DNA from: a virus | Reading direction: 5' to 3' (one strand) | DNA length: 64,000 nucleotides | Virus record (IMG/VR): IMGVR_UViG_3300032271_000867 | Location: 1 to 64,000 of that record | In this document: positions 22,230-30,670 of the stretch, in pieces | How positions within the stretch are numbered: position 1 is the stretch's first letter | Layout: the number at the start of each line of letters is the position of its first letter | The notes under the pieces: model-generated | Database searches by the model: none | What the model was told of the DNA's origin: nothing | What the model saw: only the letters and a program-made list of their open reading frames with translations | Program-made: the position numbers and the translations under genes

Positions 22230-23274
22230 CTTCTTCTACTCCTGCAAAAGTATCTGGGGTTGAAAGCACTAATTCTCTAAGTTCTTCAAATAGATCTAAA
22301 TCTTCTCGCACTGAGTTAGCAAATGCTGCTAGGCCATTCCATTTATTATCTTTGTAATAAACCCAACCACCTTTACGTTCAACAATACTTTTTACAATTG
22401 CCATTGAAGCAACTTCTTTTGCAGTATCATAATCACCAGCTTCAAATACACTATGATCTGCAAAATAATAGTCAACGTACGCAACACGACCTGGTGGTGC
22501 AGTTTTATTTTTTAGAATGCGAATCTTAATTTGTTGACCTACTTTCTTTTTGTTATCGCCATTTCCTACTTCCAAATATTCAGAACGGCGTATTTCTGCA
22601 CGAGTAAAGAAAGCATAGTTTTTACCTTCACCTCCCGGTGTGGTACGAGGATCTCCGTGCATTACGCCAATTTTCATACGATATTGGTTGATTATGATGC
22701 CTAAAATAGGACGTTCGCTTTCTATAAGGCTTCTTTTCATAGCTGCTCCAGCTTTACGAAAAAACTTGTTAGTAATAAGTGCTCCACGACCAACAGTCAT
22801 TTCATCCATATTTTTTTCGTCTTCTGGACCGGGCACTAATGCAGGAAGGGAGTCAATAACAATAGCATCTACTGATTTTGATTCGGCAAATGCGAGTACG
22901 GCGTCGTAGGCTTCTTCCATGATGTTGGTTTCGACAACAATGACTCGTTCACTGTCAACTCCACAGATTTTAGCGTATTCTGGGACCCATTGTTCTGCTG
23001 CAACCCAGACTGTTGTAAAATTTGGGTCCTTAGCTTGATTAGCTGCAATTGTCTTAAGCGCAATCGCCGTTTTTCCGTGACTAGCTTCACCAATAAGCTC
23101 ATTCCACTGATTAGCAGGAAAGCCACCGCCCAAAACATAGTCGAAAGTAGTAGACCCAGTAGTGAATCTGGTAATGAGGTCTGCACGAATATCTTCTCCT
23201 ATAACTACTGCATCATGTCCTAATTTTTTGTTAATTTGAGCCATGATCTTTTTTGCTTCGGCATTAATTGTCAT
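22222..23274 (-). CDS. recA: RecA-like recombinase
   Basis: The 350-residue protein has Walker A GEASHGKT at 62-69, VDAIVIDSLPALVPG (Walker B), a MDEMTVGRGALITNKF segment, and NQYRMKIGVMHGDPRTTPGG with the RecA loop 2 pattern. These are core RecA features, although the Walker A is variant (S-H in place of S-S). The start follows the upstream nuclease gene with an 11-base overlap. It should bind single-stranded DNA and exchange strands during phage recombination and repair. The C-terminus is acidic, as in bacterial RecA. Confidence 0.92.
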   Translation of the reverse strand: MTINAEAKKIMAQINKKLGHDAVVIGEDIRADLITRFTTGSTTFDYVLGGGFPANQWNELIGEASHGKTAIALKTIAANQAKDPNFTTVWVAAEQWVPEYAKICGVDSERVIVVETNIMEEAYDAVLAFAESKSVDAIVIDSLPALVPGPEDEKNMDEMTVGRGALITNKFFRKAGAAMKRSLIESERPILGIIINQYRMKIGVMHGDPRTTPGGEGKNYAFFTRAEIRRSEYLEVGNGDNKKKVGQQIKIRILKNKTAPPGRVAYVDYYFADHSVFEAGDYDTAKEVASMAIVKSIVERKGGWVYYKDNKWNGLAAFANSVREDLDLFEELRELVLSTPDTFAGVEEDE

Positions 23275-23710
23275 TTGTTACTTCCAATACAATAAGGGTA
23301 CAATCTTTTGATTTAACCTCAATAAATTGTTCATTTTTTGTGTAAATAGTATTTTTAACAATAATTGGTGCGTTTGTTAAAATGATTCCCGGTGCTATTA
23401 GAGCATGTGTACGATTGTGGTTAATGGTTACAAAAGATGTATTTGTGGGATTATTTAAAAATTTTTGTTTACGGCCTGAGTAGTGAAGTGTGTCATACTG
23501 AAATTTAGGACCTTTCCAGTTATGTTTTACCTCTACTTCAAACTGATGAAAAGTTCCTTTTAAATCAGTAGCAAGTACATCAATTCCATATTTATCTGGA
23601 TTAACGTAAGCATTCCATCCTTTTGCTTCCAGCCATCTTATAAACAGTTCTTTTGCATTATCGTCATTGTTATAGTGTGACTCATTAAAAGTTTTTTTAG
23701 TTAACGTCAT
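23264..23710 (-). CDS. PD-(D/E)XK nuclease-like protein (148 aa)
   Basis: The 148-residue protein has NPDKYGIDVLATD (D44) followed by QFEVEVKHNW (E60, K62), the PD-(D/E)XK pattern, with E21 in the preceding helix. The downstream segment (SGRKQKFL, then TSFVTINHNRTHALIAPG) fits the remainder of the fold. Such proteins are restriction-like endonucleases or resolvases. It lies directly upstream of recA. The name is based on the motif; the exact substrate is unknown. Confidence 0.7.
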   Translation of the reverse strand: MTLTKKTFNESHYNNDDNAKELFIRWLEAKGWNAYVNPDKYGIDVLATDLKGTFHQFEVEVKHNWKGPKFQYDTLHYSGRKQKFLNNPTNTSFVTINHNRTHALIAPGIILTNAPIIVKNTIYTKNEQFIEVKSKDCTLIVLEVTNDN

Positions 23711-23972
23711 TATTTTCCAAACGTAAACTATTTAGGTGATCTGTAATCAAAGTTTTTAGTCCGGAAATAAAATCTACTAATTGATCAGAAGTCCAAAAAA
23801 ATGCATCTCCTGTTCCTTCTTGTTGCATTAGCTCTATGGCTGATTCTAAAATTACATCTACACGAGTATTAGCTGTACCAATTCCTGTATCAAATAACTC
23901 TAATTTTGATTTTAAAGATTGCAAAGTTTTTACTGCTTGTAGTGTATTTCCTAGTTCTGTTGTATTATCCAT
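23697..23972 (-). CDS. Hypothetical protein (91 aa)
   Basis: The 91-residue acidic, helical protein begins MDNTTELGNTLQAVKTLQSL. It contains SAIELMQQEGTGDAFFWTSD and ends LRLENNDVN. It overlaps both flanking genes, as is usual in this operon. No known motif is visible. Confidence 0.65.
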   Translation of the reverse strand: MDNTTELGNTLQAVKTLQSLKSKLELFDTGIGTANTRVDVILESAIELMQQEGTGDAFFWTSDQLVDFISGLKTLITDHLNSLRLENNDVN

Positions 23973-24339
23973 TTATTCTTCCAATTATTTCTTGAGGATT
24001 GTAGTTACTTTGTAGATTATTTCCTATTGCTTGTTTAGCCGATCCTTGAACACTTGAACCAGCCAACGAACCGTAGCGAGAACCAGATTGTTCGATGGGA
24101 TACCCGCAGTCAAGGCAACGTGCTTTTGTATTTTGAACAGCCATATAGTTGCTCGACCCGCAGTCAGGACACGTAGCAGTCTGCGAAGATGAGGGTAGTC
24201 CTCTTTGTGCTTGTGGTTGAAAGGAAGGCATCGGAGCCATTGGTTTTTGTGATGGAGGAATTAATGAAGGAAGTTGCTGTGAAGATTGTTGGGGAACTTG
24301 ATTGCCAAGTTTTTTTGCGTACCAATCTGAATTACTCAA
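23965..24339 (-). CDS. Zinc-ribbon protein with disordered flanks (124 aa)
   Basis: This gene starts with TTG at 24339, 8 bases after an AAAGGAA site; no ATG occurs before residue 34. The 124-residue protein has a long Pro/Ser/Gln-rich N-terminus, then CPDCGSSNYMAVQNTKARC, LDCGYP near residues 58-80, the paired knuckles of a zinc ribbon, and an unordered tail. It may bind nucleic acid or another replication protein. Function is unknown. Confidence 0.7.
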   Translation of the reverse strand: MSNSDWYAKKLGNQVPQQSSQQLPSLIPPSQKPMAPMPSFQPQAQRGLPSSSQTATCPDCGSSNYMAVQNTKARCLDCGYPIEQSGSRYGSLAGSSVQGSAKQAIGNNLQSNYNPQEIIGRING

Positions 24340-24398
24340 AATATGTTTCCTTTTGTATAAATAAAAACTATATATATATAATTATATACTTTTTTTAA
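24340..24398 (-). promoter_or_regulatory. AT-rich gap downstream of polA
   Basis: The 59-bp gap between polA and the zinc-ribbon gene is almost pure A/T and holds a TATAAT on the minus strand at 24381-24386. A good -35 box at the right distance is not visible. It may be a promoter that boosts the recombination genes, or just a flexible spacer. Confidence is low. Confidence 0.25.
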
Positions 24399-26399
24399 CT
24401 ACTTCGCTTCTCCCCATTTATCCACAATGTGAATGTCAGCAATTAAAGGCACTGTAATTTCAGTAAGTTTAATTCCTTCCATTGAAATACGGATGGCTTC
24501 AGCTGTTTCTTCTGCACGGTCTTCTGGAGTAATTGTCACAAGTTCATCGTGTACTGTAAGAATTACATTAATGTTAGGTTCATCTACAAAACATGAGTGA
24601 GCACGAACAATAGCCAACTTCATTAAATCAGCTGCAGATCCTTGAATAACAGTATTAAATGCCTGACGTTCAGCTCTTGCAAGTAGTCCAACCTCTTTAC
24701 TTAGAAGGTCCGGAATGTAACGTCTACGTCCTAATACAGTCTCTACATAGGGAATAGCTCCACTACGTTTCGCATCACGAACAACTTGACCTTTATAACG
24801 ATTAATTGAAGAAAACTTTTGTTCAAAATCACTTAATAGTTTTTTAGCATCTTGAACACTGCACCCAATAGAAGCTGCAATTTTGTCAGGGCCAACGCCG
24901 TATGAAATAGCAAGAACAAGAACTTTACCTGCTTTGCGATCTACTCCCATAGTATTACCAATAGTAGTGTAAATATCTCCGCCAGTAATATAGTTGTTTA
25001 TTAAAACTTCATCTTTAGAAAAAGCAGCAATAATACGAGGCTCAATTTGAGAGTAATCAGCTACTACTAATTTATAACCTGGAGGAGCTACAAATAAATT
25101 ACGTACTAATTTTCCATAATCACCTGATGATGGAATATTTTGTAGGTTAGGTTCACTGGATGAAAAACGACCAGTTTCTGCGCCATGAGCTTTAAAATTA
25201 GTATGAACACGTCCATTAATTAACAATGAGCGTTTATTATGAATTTTTTCAATACCTTTGCTAGTACGTTTTACTTCTCCACCAGTATAGGGAACTACGT
25301 AAGTAGTCATTAATTTATTTAAATCTTGATATTCCAAAATACTATCTACTAGCTCATCTTTATTTCTGTAAAACTCTAGGGCGTCTGCACTTACTGAAAA
25401 ATGAGAAGCATTAAGTGGTTGTTTTGCTTTAAATGCTTCTGTACCTTTAGGAGTAAGTGCTACTTTAAGTCTAGTGTTTGGGGTAATCCTAGGTTTTTTT
25501 CCTTCTTCTGCAGTAAACAATAATTTTTGTTTTTCTGGAATTGAATTTATTGGAAATGCTTTGCCTGCAATTTTATACACCTTAGCTTCTGCTTTTAATT
25601 TATCGGCATTAATTTGCTCTGCCAATACTTTAAGAGCGTTTTGATCCATATATGCACCAGTTAATTCCATATCACAAAGTGCAGACAAAACATCCATTTC
25701 TAATTTCCATATTCGTTTTAAATTGCCTGTAATTTTGGCGTTTAAAACTTTATACAATTTCCAGGTGAGATCAGAATCAATTCCTGAGTAATTCGCTACA
25801 TCAGAAAATGAATGTAGTGCAACATTTTCTCCAATACCTTTTTCCATGTTAACGCCAAGCTCACGTTCAACACACGCTTTCAGATTTAACCCATTTTTAT
25901 TTTGATTATTTATTATAAATGCAGCTGTAAGAGTATCAAAATAAGGTTTACTTGGCACACGTCCTTTGTAATATTTTGCTACGGATTTAAGGTCAAATTT
26001 TGCGTTATGCGCTACTTTTAAAGCAGGTCCAAACATAATTGGTTCAATTGTTTTAAAAACTTCTGCTGGAGTTAATTGTGCAGGTGGTTCTGCAAAAATA
26101 GGCTCCCATTTTTTTTGATCTTTAGAAAAGTGAGACTCTAGAAGTTCTTTTCCCTCTGCAATGCGTTTTTTACCTGAAAGTAATACGGGTTTATTCCAAT
26201 ATTCAAATTCACCATTAGGGTGTCCCATAGGAATAACATCTATTCGATTATCAGTAGCAAATGAAATCCAGCAAACATCATTAATGACTGGATATAAACG
26301 GTTTTCACCAATGGTCTCTACGTCAAATGCAAATGCATCTACGTTTTTGTAATATTCTACAAATTCTTGTAGTTGTTCTTGTGTAGTAATAATATTCAT
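24399..26399 (-). CDS. polA: DNA polymerase I (family A) with 3'-5' exonuclease
   Basis: The 666-residue protein has a proofreading domain starting FAFDVETIG (D26, E28) and a family A polymerase domain. Motif A is DYSQIEPR near residue 450, where the usual leucine after E is a proline. Motif B is RQAFNTVIQGSAADLMK near 576, and motif C is VHDE near 615. There is no 5'-3' exonuclease domain, so it is a replicative phage polymerase. It lies with SSB, helicases and primase in one transcription unit. Confidence 0.95.
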   Translation of the reverse strand: MNIITTQEQLQEFVEYYKNVDAFAFDVETIGENRLYPVINDVCWISFATDNRIDVIPMGHPNGEFEYWNKPVLLSGKKRIAEGKELLESHFSKDQKKWEPIFAEPPAQLTPAEVFKTIEPIMFGPALKVAHNAKFDLKSVAKYYKGRVPSKPYFDTLTAAFIINNQNKNGLNLKACVERELGVNMEKGIGENVALHSFSDVANYSGIDSDLTWKLYKVLNAKITGNLKRIWKLEMDVLSALCDMELTGAYMDQNALKVLAEQINADKLKAEAKVYKIAGKAFPINSIPEKQKLLFTAEEGKKPRITPNTRLKVALTPKGTEAFKAKQPLNASHFSVSADALEFYRNKDELVDSILEYQDLNKLMTTYVVPYTGGEVKRTSKGIEKIHNKRSLLINGRVHTNFKAHGAETGRFSSSEPNLQNIPSSGDYGKLVRNLFVAPPGYKLVVADYSQIEPRIIAAFSKDEVLINNYITGGDIYTTIGNTMGVDRKAGKVLVLAISYGVGPDKIAASIGCSVQDAKKLLSDFEQKFSSINRYKGQVVRDAKRSGAIPYVETVLGRRRYIPDLLSKEVGLLARAERQAFNTVIQGSAADLMKLAIVRAHSCFVDEPNINVILTVHDELVTITPEDRAEETAEAIRISMEGIKLTEITVPLIADIHIVDKWGEAK

Positions 26400-26421
26400 A
26401 ATTCCCTCAAAGATAAGTATA

Positions 26422-26459
26422 GGGGGCTAAGATACCAACCAAAAAATATCTTAGCCCCC
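26422..26459 (-). terminator. Strong hairpin between SSB and polA
   Basis: GGGGGCTAAGATA (26422-26434) pairs perfectly with TATCTTAGCCCCC (26447-26459) around a 12-nt loop. The 13-bp stem lies in the 82-bp gap between the SSB stop and polA start. On the minus strand no T run follows. It could be a partial terminator or attenuator that keeps SSB expression above polymerase expression, or an RNA stability element. Confidence 0.6.
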
Positions 26460-26481
26460 ATGGGGTGGAGTGAGAAGTAAG

Positions 26482-27132
26482 TTATGCTACAGCTTTAGCA
26501 ACATCCATCAGCTCTTGACGAGTTGACATACGAACTACTGAGGAATCATACGGAATTGCGTTAGCAACCATTTCATTAACATCATCAATGTCAATGTCCC
26601 ACTCTTCGGCAAGGTCGGTTGCACGGACACGTTCGAGGGTATACGTTGTCTGTGGGCCGGTACCTTGACGAGAAATTGACCAGCAGTGCTTTGTTAGCGG
26701 ACCACGACGTGGGTCGTCATTTGCTGCACGAAGCTGACGGGCCAAAGTTGAAGAAGCAGTCAATACTTGTACAGTAGGAGTTTCATCCGAAATTACAATA
26801 ATATTGAACGCAAACTTACCACGTGGTTTGAGGTAAGCTATGTGGCATAGAGGGCACTCTACGCCTAAACAAACAAATGATTTTTTACCCTCACGCTCTA
26901 CCCAGTGCGACTCATACGACATAAATGGCGCATCTTCTAGGAAGCGGATAAGTTGAGTTTCCTCACTGATCTTAAAGTCAGTAGGATAATCACCTGATTG
27001 AGCCTTTGGTTTGAGAAGAGCATCAGCTGCTCCCCAACCTGCTTGAACGGTGGTTCCATGTTTTGGCGTTACGTCTGCATCATCGTCTACTAGGTAGTCG
27101 TTGACATTGACAGTTGGATTGGCAATTGCCAT
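26482..27132 (-). CDS. Candidate single-stranded DNA-binding protein (216 aa)
   Basis: I prefer the ATG at 27132 (MAIANPTVNVNDYLVDDD), which follows AAAGGAA, to the upstream in-frame start at 27168. The 216-residue protein has an OB-like central region with GVECPLCHIAYLKPRGKFAF near residues 98-117, and an acidic-hydrophobic C-terminal region. The CPLC knuckle and the KFAFN strand recall T4 gp32-like proteins, which carry zinc. The location next to polA and the short spacing support a replication role. The assignment is tentative. Confidence 0.58.
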   Translation of the reverse strand: MAIANPTVNVNDYLVDDDADVTPKHGTTVQAGWGAADALLKPKAQSGDYPTDFKISEETQLIRFLEDAPFMSYESHWVEREGKKSFVCLGVECPLCHIAYLKPRGKFAFNIIVISDETPTVQVLTASSTLARQLRAANDDPRRGPLTKHCWSISRQGTGPQTTYTLERVRATDLAEEWDIDIDDVNEMVANAIPYDSSVVRMSTRQELMDVAKAVA

Positions 27133-27199
27133 TGTATCGTTTCCTTTTATATAGTCAGAGATTAACACTCTGTATTGGCATGAGGCTTTTCAGCTCTCG

Positions 27200-27679
27200 T
27201 TATTTATTATACACTACTTCTGACCATTGTTTTTCAATGGCTTTAGTCAGATCTTCGTGTTTTTTCCACTCTACACGAGCAGAACCTAATAAATTACGTT
27301 TTTCAAATTCTTCAATTGCAATTTCAATTAGTTCTCGTGTATAAACACGATTTCCACTAACTTTTTTTTCATTTAAAATTTTTGAACGTAATCTATAGGG
27401 AGAAGCAGGAATATAACCTTTTTTCTCCCATAAACGGATAGTAACTATTTGTTTTTCTAATGCTAATGCTAATGCACTAATTGTAAACATTTCGGTTTCT
27501 ACACCATTTAGAATTTTTTTGATTGGATTTTCATCCCAACCATTTGATTCATTTAGAATTTTAGCACGTCTTTTTTTAGATAAATCTGTTGGATCTTTGC
27601 GTTTTTGCTTAGATCCTGGAACGTATTCTAAATCTTCAAATGCTTTTAAAATTTCTTCTTGACTTCTAATTCCAGTCAA
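27200..27679 (-). CDS. MerR-like HTH DNA-binding protein (159 aa)
   Basis: The frame starts with TTG at 27679 behind an AAGAAG site. It has a basic N-terminus, and then TISALALALEKQIVTIRLWE, KKGYIPAS near residues 65-92, which matches the MerR-type helix-turn-helix and the tyrosine-containing wing. The effector-binding part of MerR regulators is missing, so it may be a small recombination- or regulation-related binder. It lies between a coiled-coil protein and the SSB candidate. Confidence 0.65.
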   Translation of the reverse strand: MTGIRSQEEILKAFEDLEYVPGSKQKRKDPTDLSKKRRAKILNESNGWDENPIKKILNGVETEMFTISALALALEKQIVTIRLWEKKGYIPASPYRLRSKILNEKKVSGNRVYTRELIEIAIEEFEKRNLLGSARVEWKKHEDLTKAIEKQWSEVVYNK

Positions 27680-27680
27680 T

Positions 27681-28118
27681 TTATTTCTTCTTAGTTACTA
27701 GTGCCCAAGTTTCTTTAATAGGGAACATCCTATCAACTTCAGTTTCAGTGAGCTTATCTTCATATAATGCAGACATAATTGCTTGTTCGTCAATTACCCG
27801 GATTGTTTTGTATAGAAGATCTTCTAATCCTTTTTCAGCAATTAATTCATCAGCAACAGTCTCATCAATTTTACGGCTAACTCTACGTTGCTTTTCAATA
27901 CGAACAATTCCAGCTACTGCACTTGGAAGTTGATATTTCCAACCACTTAGATCTTCTTCGCCTTCATTTTCAATTTGTTCAATAATTTTATCACGAAGAA
28001 GTTTGGCCCTTTCTTCTAGGGCATCAATTGAAGTTTTCAATTTAGCAAATTCTGCAACTTGACTATTAAAATCATTTGGATTTGAAATGCGTGGTTCTTC
28101 ATCGGCTATTCTTGCCAT
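27681..28118 (-). CDS. Hypothetical coiled-coil protein (145 aa)
   Basis: The 145-residue protein begins MARIADEEPRISNPNDFNSQ. Residues about 20-55 form a charged coiled coil (LKTSIDALEERAKLLRDKII). The C-terminal part is a mixed region with many Val/Ile/Arg. Its position next to the SNF2-type helicase suggests a partner role in DNA metabolism. No family is recognised. Confidence 0.7.
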   Translation of the reverse strand: MARIADEEPRISNPNDFNSQVAEFAKLKTSIDALEERAKLLRDKIIEQIENEGEEDLSGWKYQLPSAVAGIVRIEKQRRVSRKIDETVADELIAEKGLEDLLYKTIRVIDEQAIMSALYEDKLTETEVDRMFPIKETWALVTKKK

Positions 28119-28128
28119 TTTGTACTCC

Positions 28129-29703
28129 TTATTGTTGGTTTAAATTGTTGCTCAAAAAGTCTATCAGACTTCCTGCAGTAAAATCAATTCCGCCTTTGTC
28201 GTTAATTCCGACTCCATCAAGTATTGCTCCTGCAACTATTTTCTTTTGATTAAGCATATCATATTGTCTTTGCTCTATTGAATTTTTGATCAGTATGTCT
28301 TGAATGGTAATTGTTGGCCATTCACTTGATGTTCTGTTAATCCTACCATTACGTTGAACAGCAAGTCCGGCAGACCAAGGTTGGTCATAATTTATTAAAA
28401 GGTTAGCTTGGGGTAGATCAACACCATATCCACCAGCATCACTACTAATAAGAACACGAGTATCAATATTAGATTGAAAATCAAGTTTTGCAACTTCTTT
28501 TTCTTTGGCATTCATTTCCCCTGTGTACATTACTGAACTAATACTACTGTCTTTAAACTCCATAAATAATTGAGTTACACTCCACAAATAAGAAGAAAAA
28601 ATAACTACCTTATATTTTGGATCAATGCTTAAATGATCTTTAACATATTGTACTACTGCATCTTGCTTTACTTTTTTAGTTATGTCTTCTAATTTATCAC
28701 CTAAAGAAGAGATATAGGCACTTCCTTTTCCCGTATGATTGTCAAACATTTTTTTACTAACTTGTAAAATTGCCGGGTTACTGCACAGCATCCGTAAGGC
28801 TGTAATTCTTGACATTATTTGTCCCCGCATCTCGTTAGCCGGGTCATTTAGGTCTCTAGATTGGCCGTAATGGGCAGCAATGCTAAAGTTTGTTCCGAAT
28901 GTATCTCTGGCTTCTATTAGCAGCTCTATAAGGTCAGAGACAATAAAGTTGTATAGTTTTTGACTCTTTGAATCTAATGAGATTAATAGTGGTTCACGAT
29001 AAACTGCATCCGGTAAGTAAGGTTTTACATCTTCATCATTTTGAGATTTGCGTACTGAGTACGAAGAAACTTTAGAATGTAAAGTTGGAAGATTAACATA
29101 TCTATCTACTCCTCCAAATTGATTACGAATAATAAATGCTTTATCAAATAGATCAAATCTACCTAAAATTTTTGGATCTACAAACTGCATGATTGAGTAG
29201 ATTTCTTCAGGTCTGCCATTCTCAACTGGTGTGCCGGTCAGTGCAAATCTTACTGGAATCTTTTTAGAAAGTTCTTTTACTTTTTTAGCACGTTTGGCTT
29301 TGAATCCTTTAATAGCAGTTGCTTCATCACAAATGATGGCATCAAAGTCATGTTGTTTAATTATGTCCCAATCATTTACTATCTGTTCGTAGTTCATGAT
29401 TACATAATCATTTGATATAAGTTGTTGATATTGTTCTTTACGTTGCTTTGGATTTCCATCTATAACAATTGATGACGAATCACTGAATTTAACAATTTCT
29501 TTTTGCCATTGATATTTAAGTGAAGAAAGGCATAGGACAAGGACCGTTTTGGTCATCTTGCCTATGCCTCTTAGTTCTTCAATAGCTGCAATTGTCATAG
29601 GTGTTTTACCTAAACCCATTTCATATGCAACCAAAATATTCTTTTGTTTTACCATTTTTTCAACGGCTTCAACTTGGTAAGGTTTCAACGTTCCTTTGAA
29701 CAT
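28129..29703 (-). CDS. SNF2/DEAD-like helicase
   Basis: I chose ATG at 29703 (MFKGTLKPYQVEAV) because it has a GGAG site 9-10 bases upstream. A longer start at 29763 would overlap the primase gene further. The 524-residue protein has Walker A EMGLGKT at 28-34, CDEATAIKG near 125-133 (motif II), ALTGTPVENGRP (motif III), and C-terminal SSDAGGYGVDLPQA and QRNGRINRT (motifs V and VI). It is an SF2 SNF2-type translocase. The likely role is remodelling DNA or recombination intermediates in the replication module. Confidence 0.9.
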   Translation of the reverse strand: MFKGTLKPYQVEAVEKMVKQKNILVAYEMGLGKTPMTIAAIEELRGIGKMTKTVLVLCLSSLKYQWQKEIVKFSDSSSIVIDGNPKQRKEQYQQLISNDYVIMNYEQIVNDWDIIKQHDFDAIICDEATAIKGFKAKRAKKVKELSKKIPVRFALTGTPVENGRPEEIYSIMQFVDPKILGRFDLFDKAFIIRNQFGGVDRYVNLPTLHSKVSSYSVRKSQNDEDVKPYLPDAVYREPLLISLDSKSQKLYNFIVSDLIELLIEARDTFGTNFSIAAHYGQSRDLNDPANEMRGQIMSRITALRMLCSNPAILQVSKKMFDNHTGKGSAYISSLGDKLEDITKKVKQDAVVQYVKDHLSIDPKYKVVIFSSYLWSVTQLFMEFKDSSISSVMYTGEMNAKEKEVAKLDFQSNIDTRVLISSDAGGYGVDLPQANLLINYDQPWSAGLAVQRNGRINRTSSEWPTITIQDILIKNSIEQRQYDMLNQKKIVAGAILDGVGINDKGGIDFTAGSLIDFLSNNLNQQ

Positions 29704-30670
29704 AGGCAGGTTCTCCGAGTAGTGAGGATTGAGAGTTTTCAATGCCCCAACGGATCTCTTCACTTGTCATTTCGCCAGGGTCTTTTGCACTACTACTACC
29801 ATAATTGAAAAAGAATAGATTTAAATTGTATTTACGTGCTAATTTTAGTATTTCTTTACTAGCTTTATTACCGGCTGCATCATTGTCAAAAGCTACGATT
29901 ACTTTTTGTGAGTATCGGAGAAGTCTGATCTGTTCTTCACTAACACTACTGCCACAAATAGCAACAGCACCGACCACGCCGACAGAATACAAGCGAAGGC
30001 AATCCAAAGGGGATTCCACGACAATAGTGCACAATTCATTTTGATTCTCGATTCCAAATAGTGTTTTTGATTTTTGTAGTCCAGCTGGGCGGTTCATAAA
30101 GGTACGGTTTATTGTACCTTTTTCTTGCCAACCCATTAGGTTATTAAAGTGAGGTTCTCTAAGAGGTAGGATCCAATTTTTCTTTACTGAATCCCATAGT
30201 ACTCCATAAACCTGTGCAGATTCTAAAGTTATGTTTCTTTTGTCTAGTTCATCTTGTGAAGGATCAACAAATATTGCAAGTCTAGCTTCTGACATAGGAA
30301 CTGGTTTTGGTAACTCATGTATGTACGTAGGAATGTTTGCTAATCTTTCAGCCAATACTTCCATAGAAACTTCTGCTACAGTTTTTAGCCATTCTTCCGC
30401 TGTCTTGTAATCATAGTCGTAACTATCATTCCAAGATGGCAGATAAAATCCTTGTACATCACAAATTAAATGTAAAAGATTTCCCTTGTAACCACAAGAA
30501 AAACATATATGCATTCCTGTATCAAGATTAATCCACCAGGATGGTGAATGGTCTTGTTTTCCTACATTTTTAATGTGTCCGGGACAGAGTGCATTTGCTT
30601 CATGGCCATTTGTTTGAAATAATACCCCTAATGCTTCAAGTACTAGTTCAATATCTGAGTCAAACATCAT
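29669..30670 (-). CDS. DnaG-like primase
   Basis: The start at 30670 overlaps the DnaB-like gene stop as ATGA. The 333-residue protein has a zinc knuckle (CPGH near 29-32, CFSC near 56-59) and a Toprim core: TIVVESPLDCLRLYS with the glutamate, and KVIVAFDNDAAG with the DxD pair. Phage primases of this kind make RNA primers for the lagging strand and act with the DnaB helicase encoded just upstream. It is shorter than bacterial DnaG and lacks a clear helicase-binding domain. Confidence 0.88.
   Translation of the reverse strand: MMFDSDIELVLEALGVLFQTNGHEANALCPGHIKNVGKQDHSPSWWINLDTGMHICFSCGYKGNLLHLICDVQGFYLPSWNDSYDYDYKTAEEWLKTVAEVSMEVLAERLANIPTYIHELPKPVPMSEARLAIFVDPSQDELDKRNITLESAQVYGVLWDSVKKNWILPLREPHFNNLMGWQEKGTINRTFMNRPAGLQKSKTLFGIENQNELCTIVVESPLDCLRLYSVGVVGAVAICGSSVSEEQIRLLRYSQKVIVAFDNDAAGNKASKEILKLARKYNLNLFFFNYGSSSAKDPGEMTSEEIRWGIENSQSSLLGEPAYVQRNVETLPS

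Noticed and set aside
24340-24398. AT-repeat as a replication origin
   Set aside because: The tract is short, with no visible iterons next to it. It is more likely a spacer or promoter.
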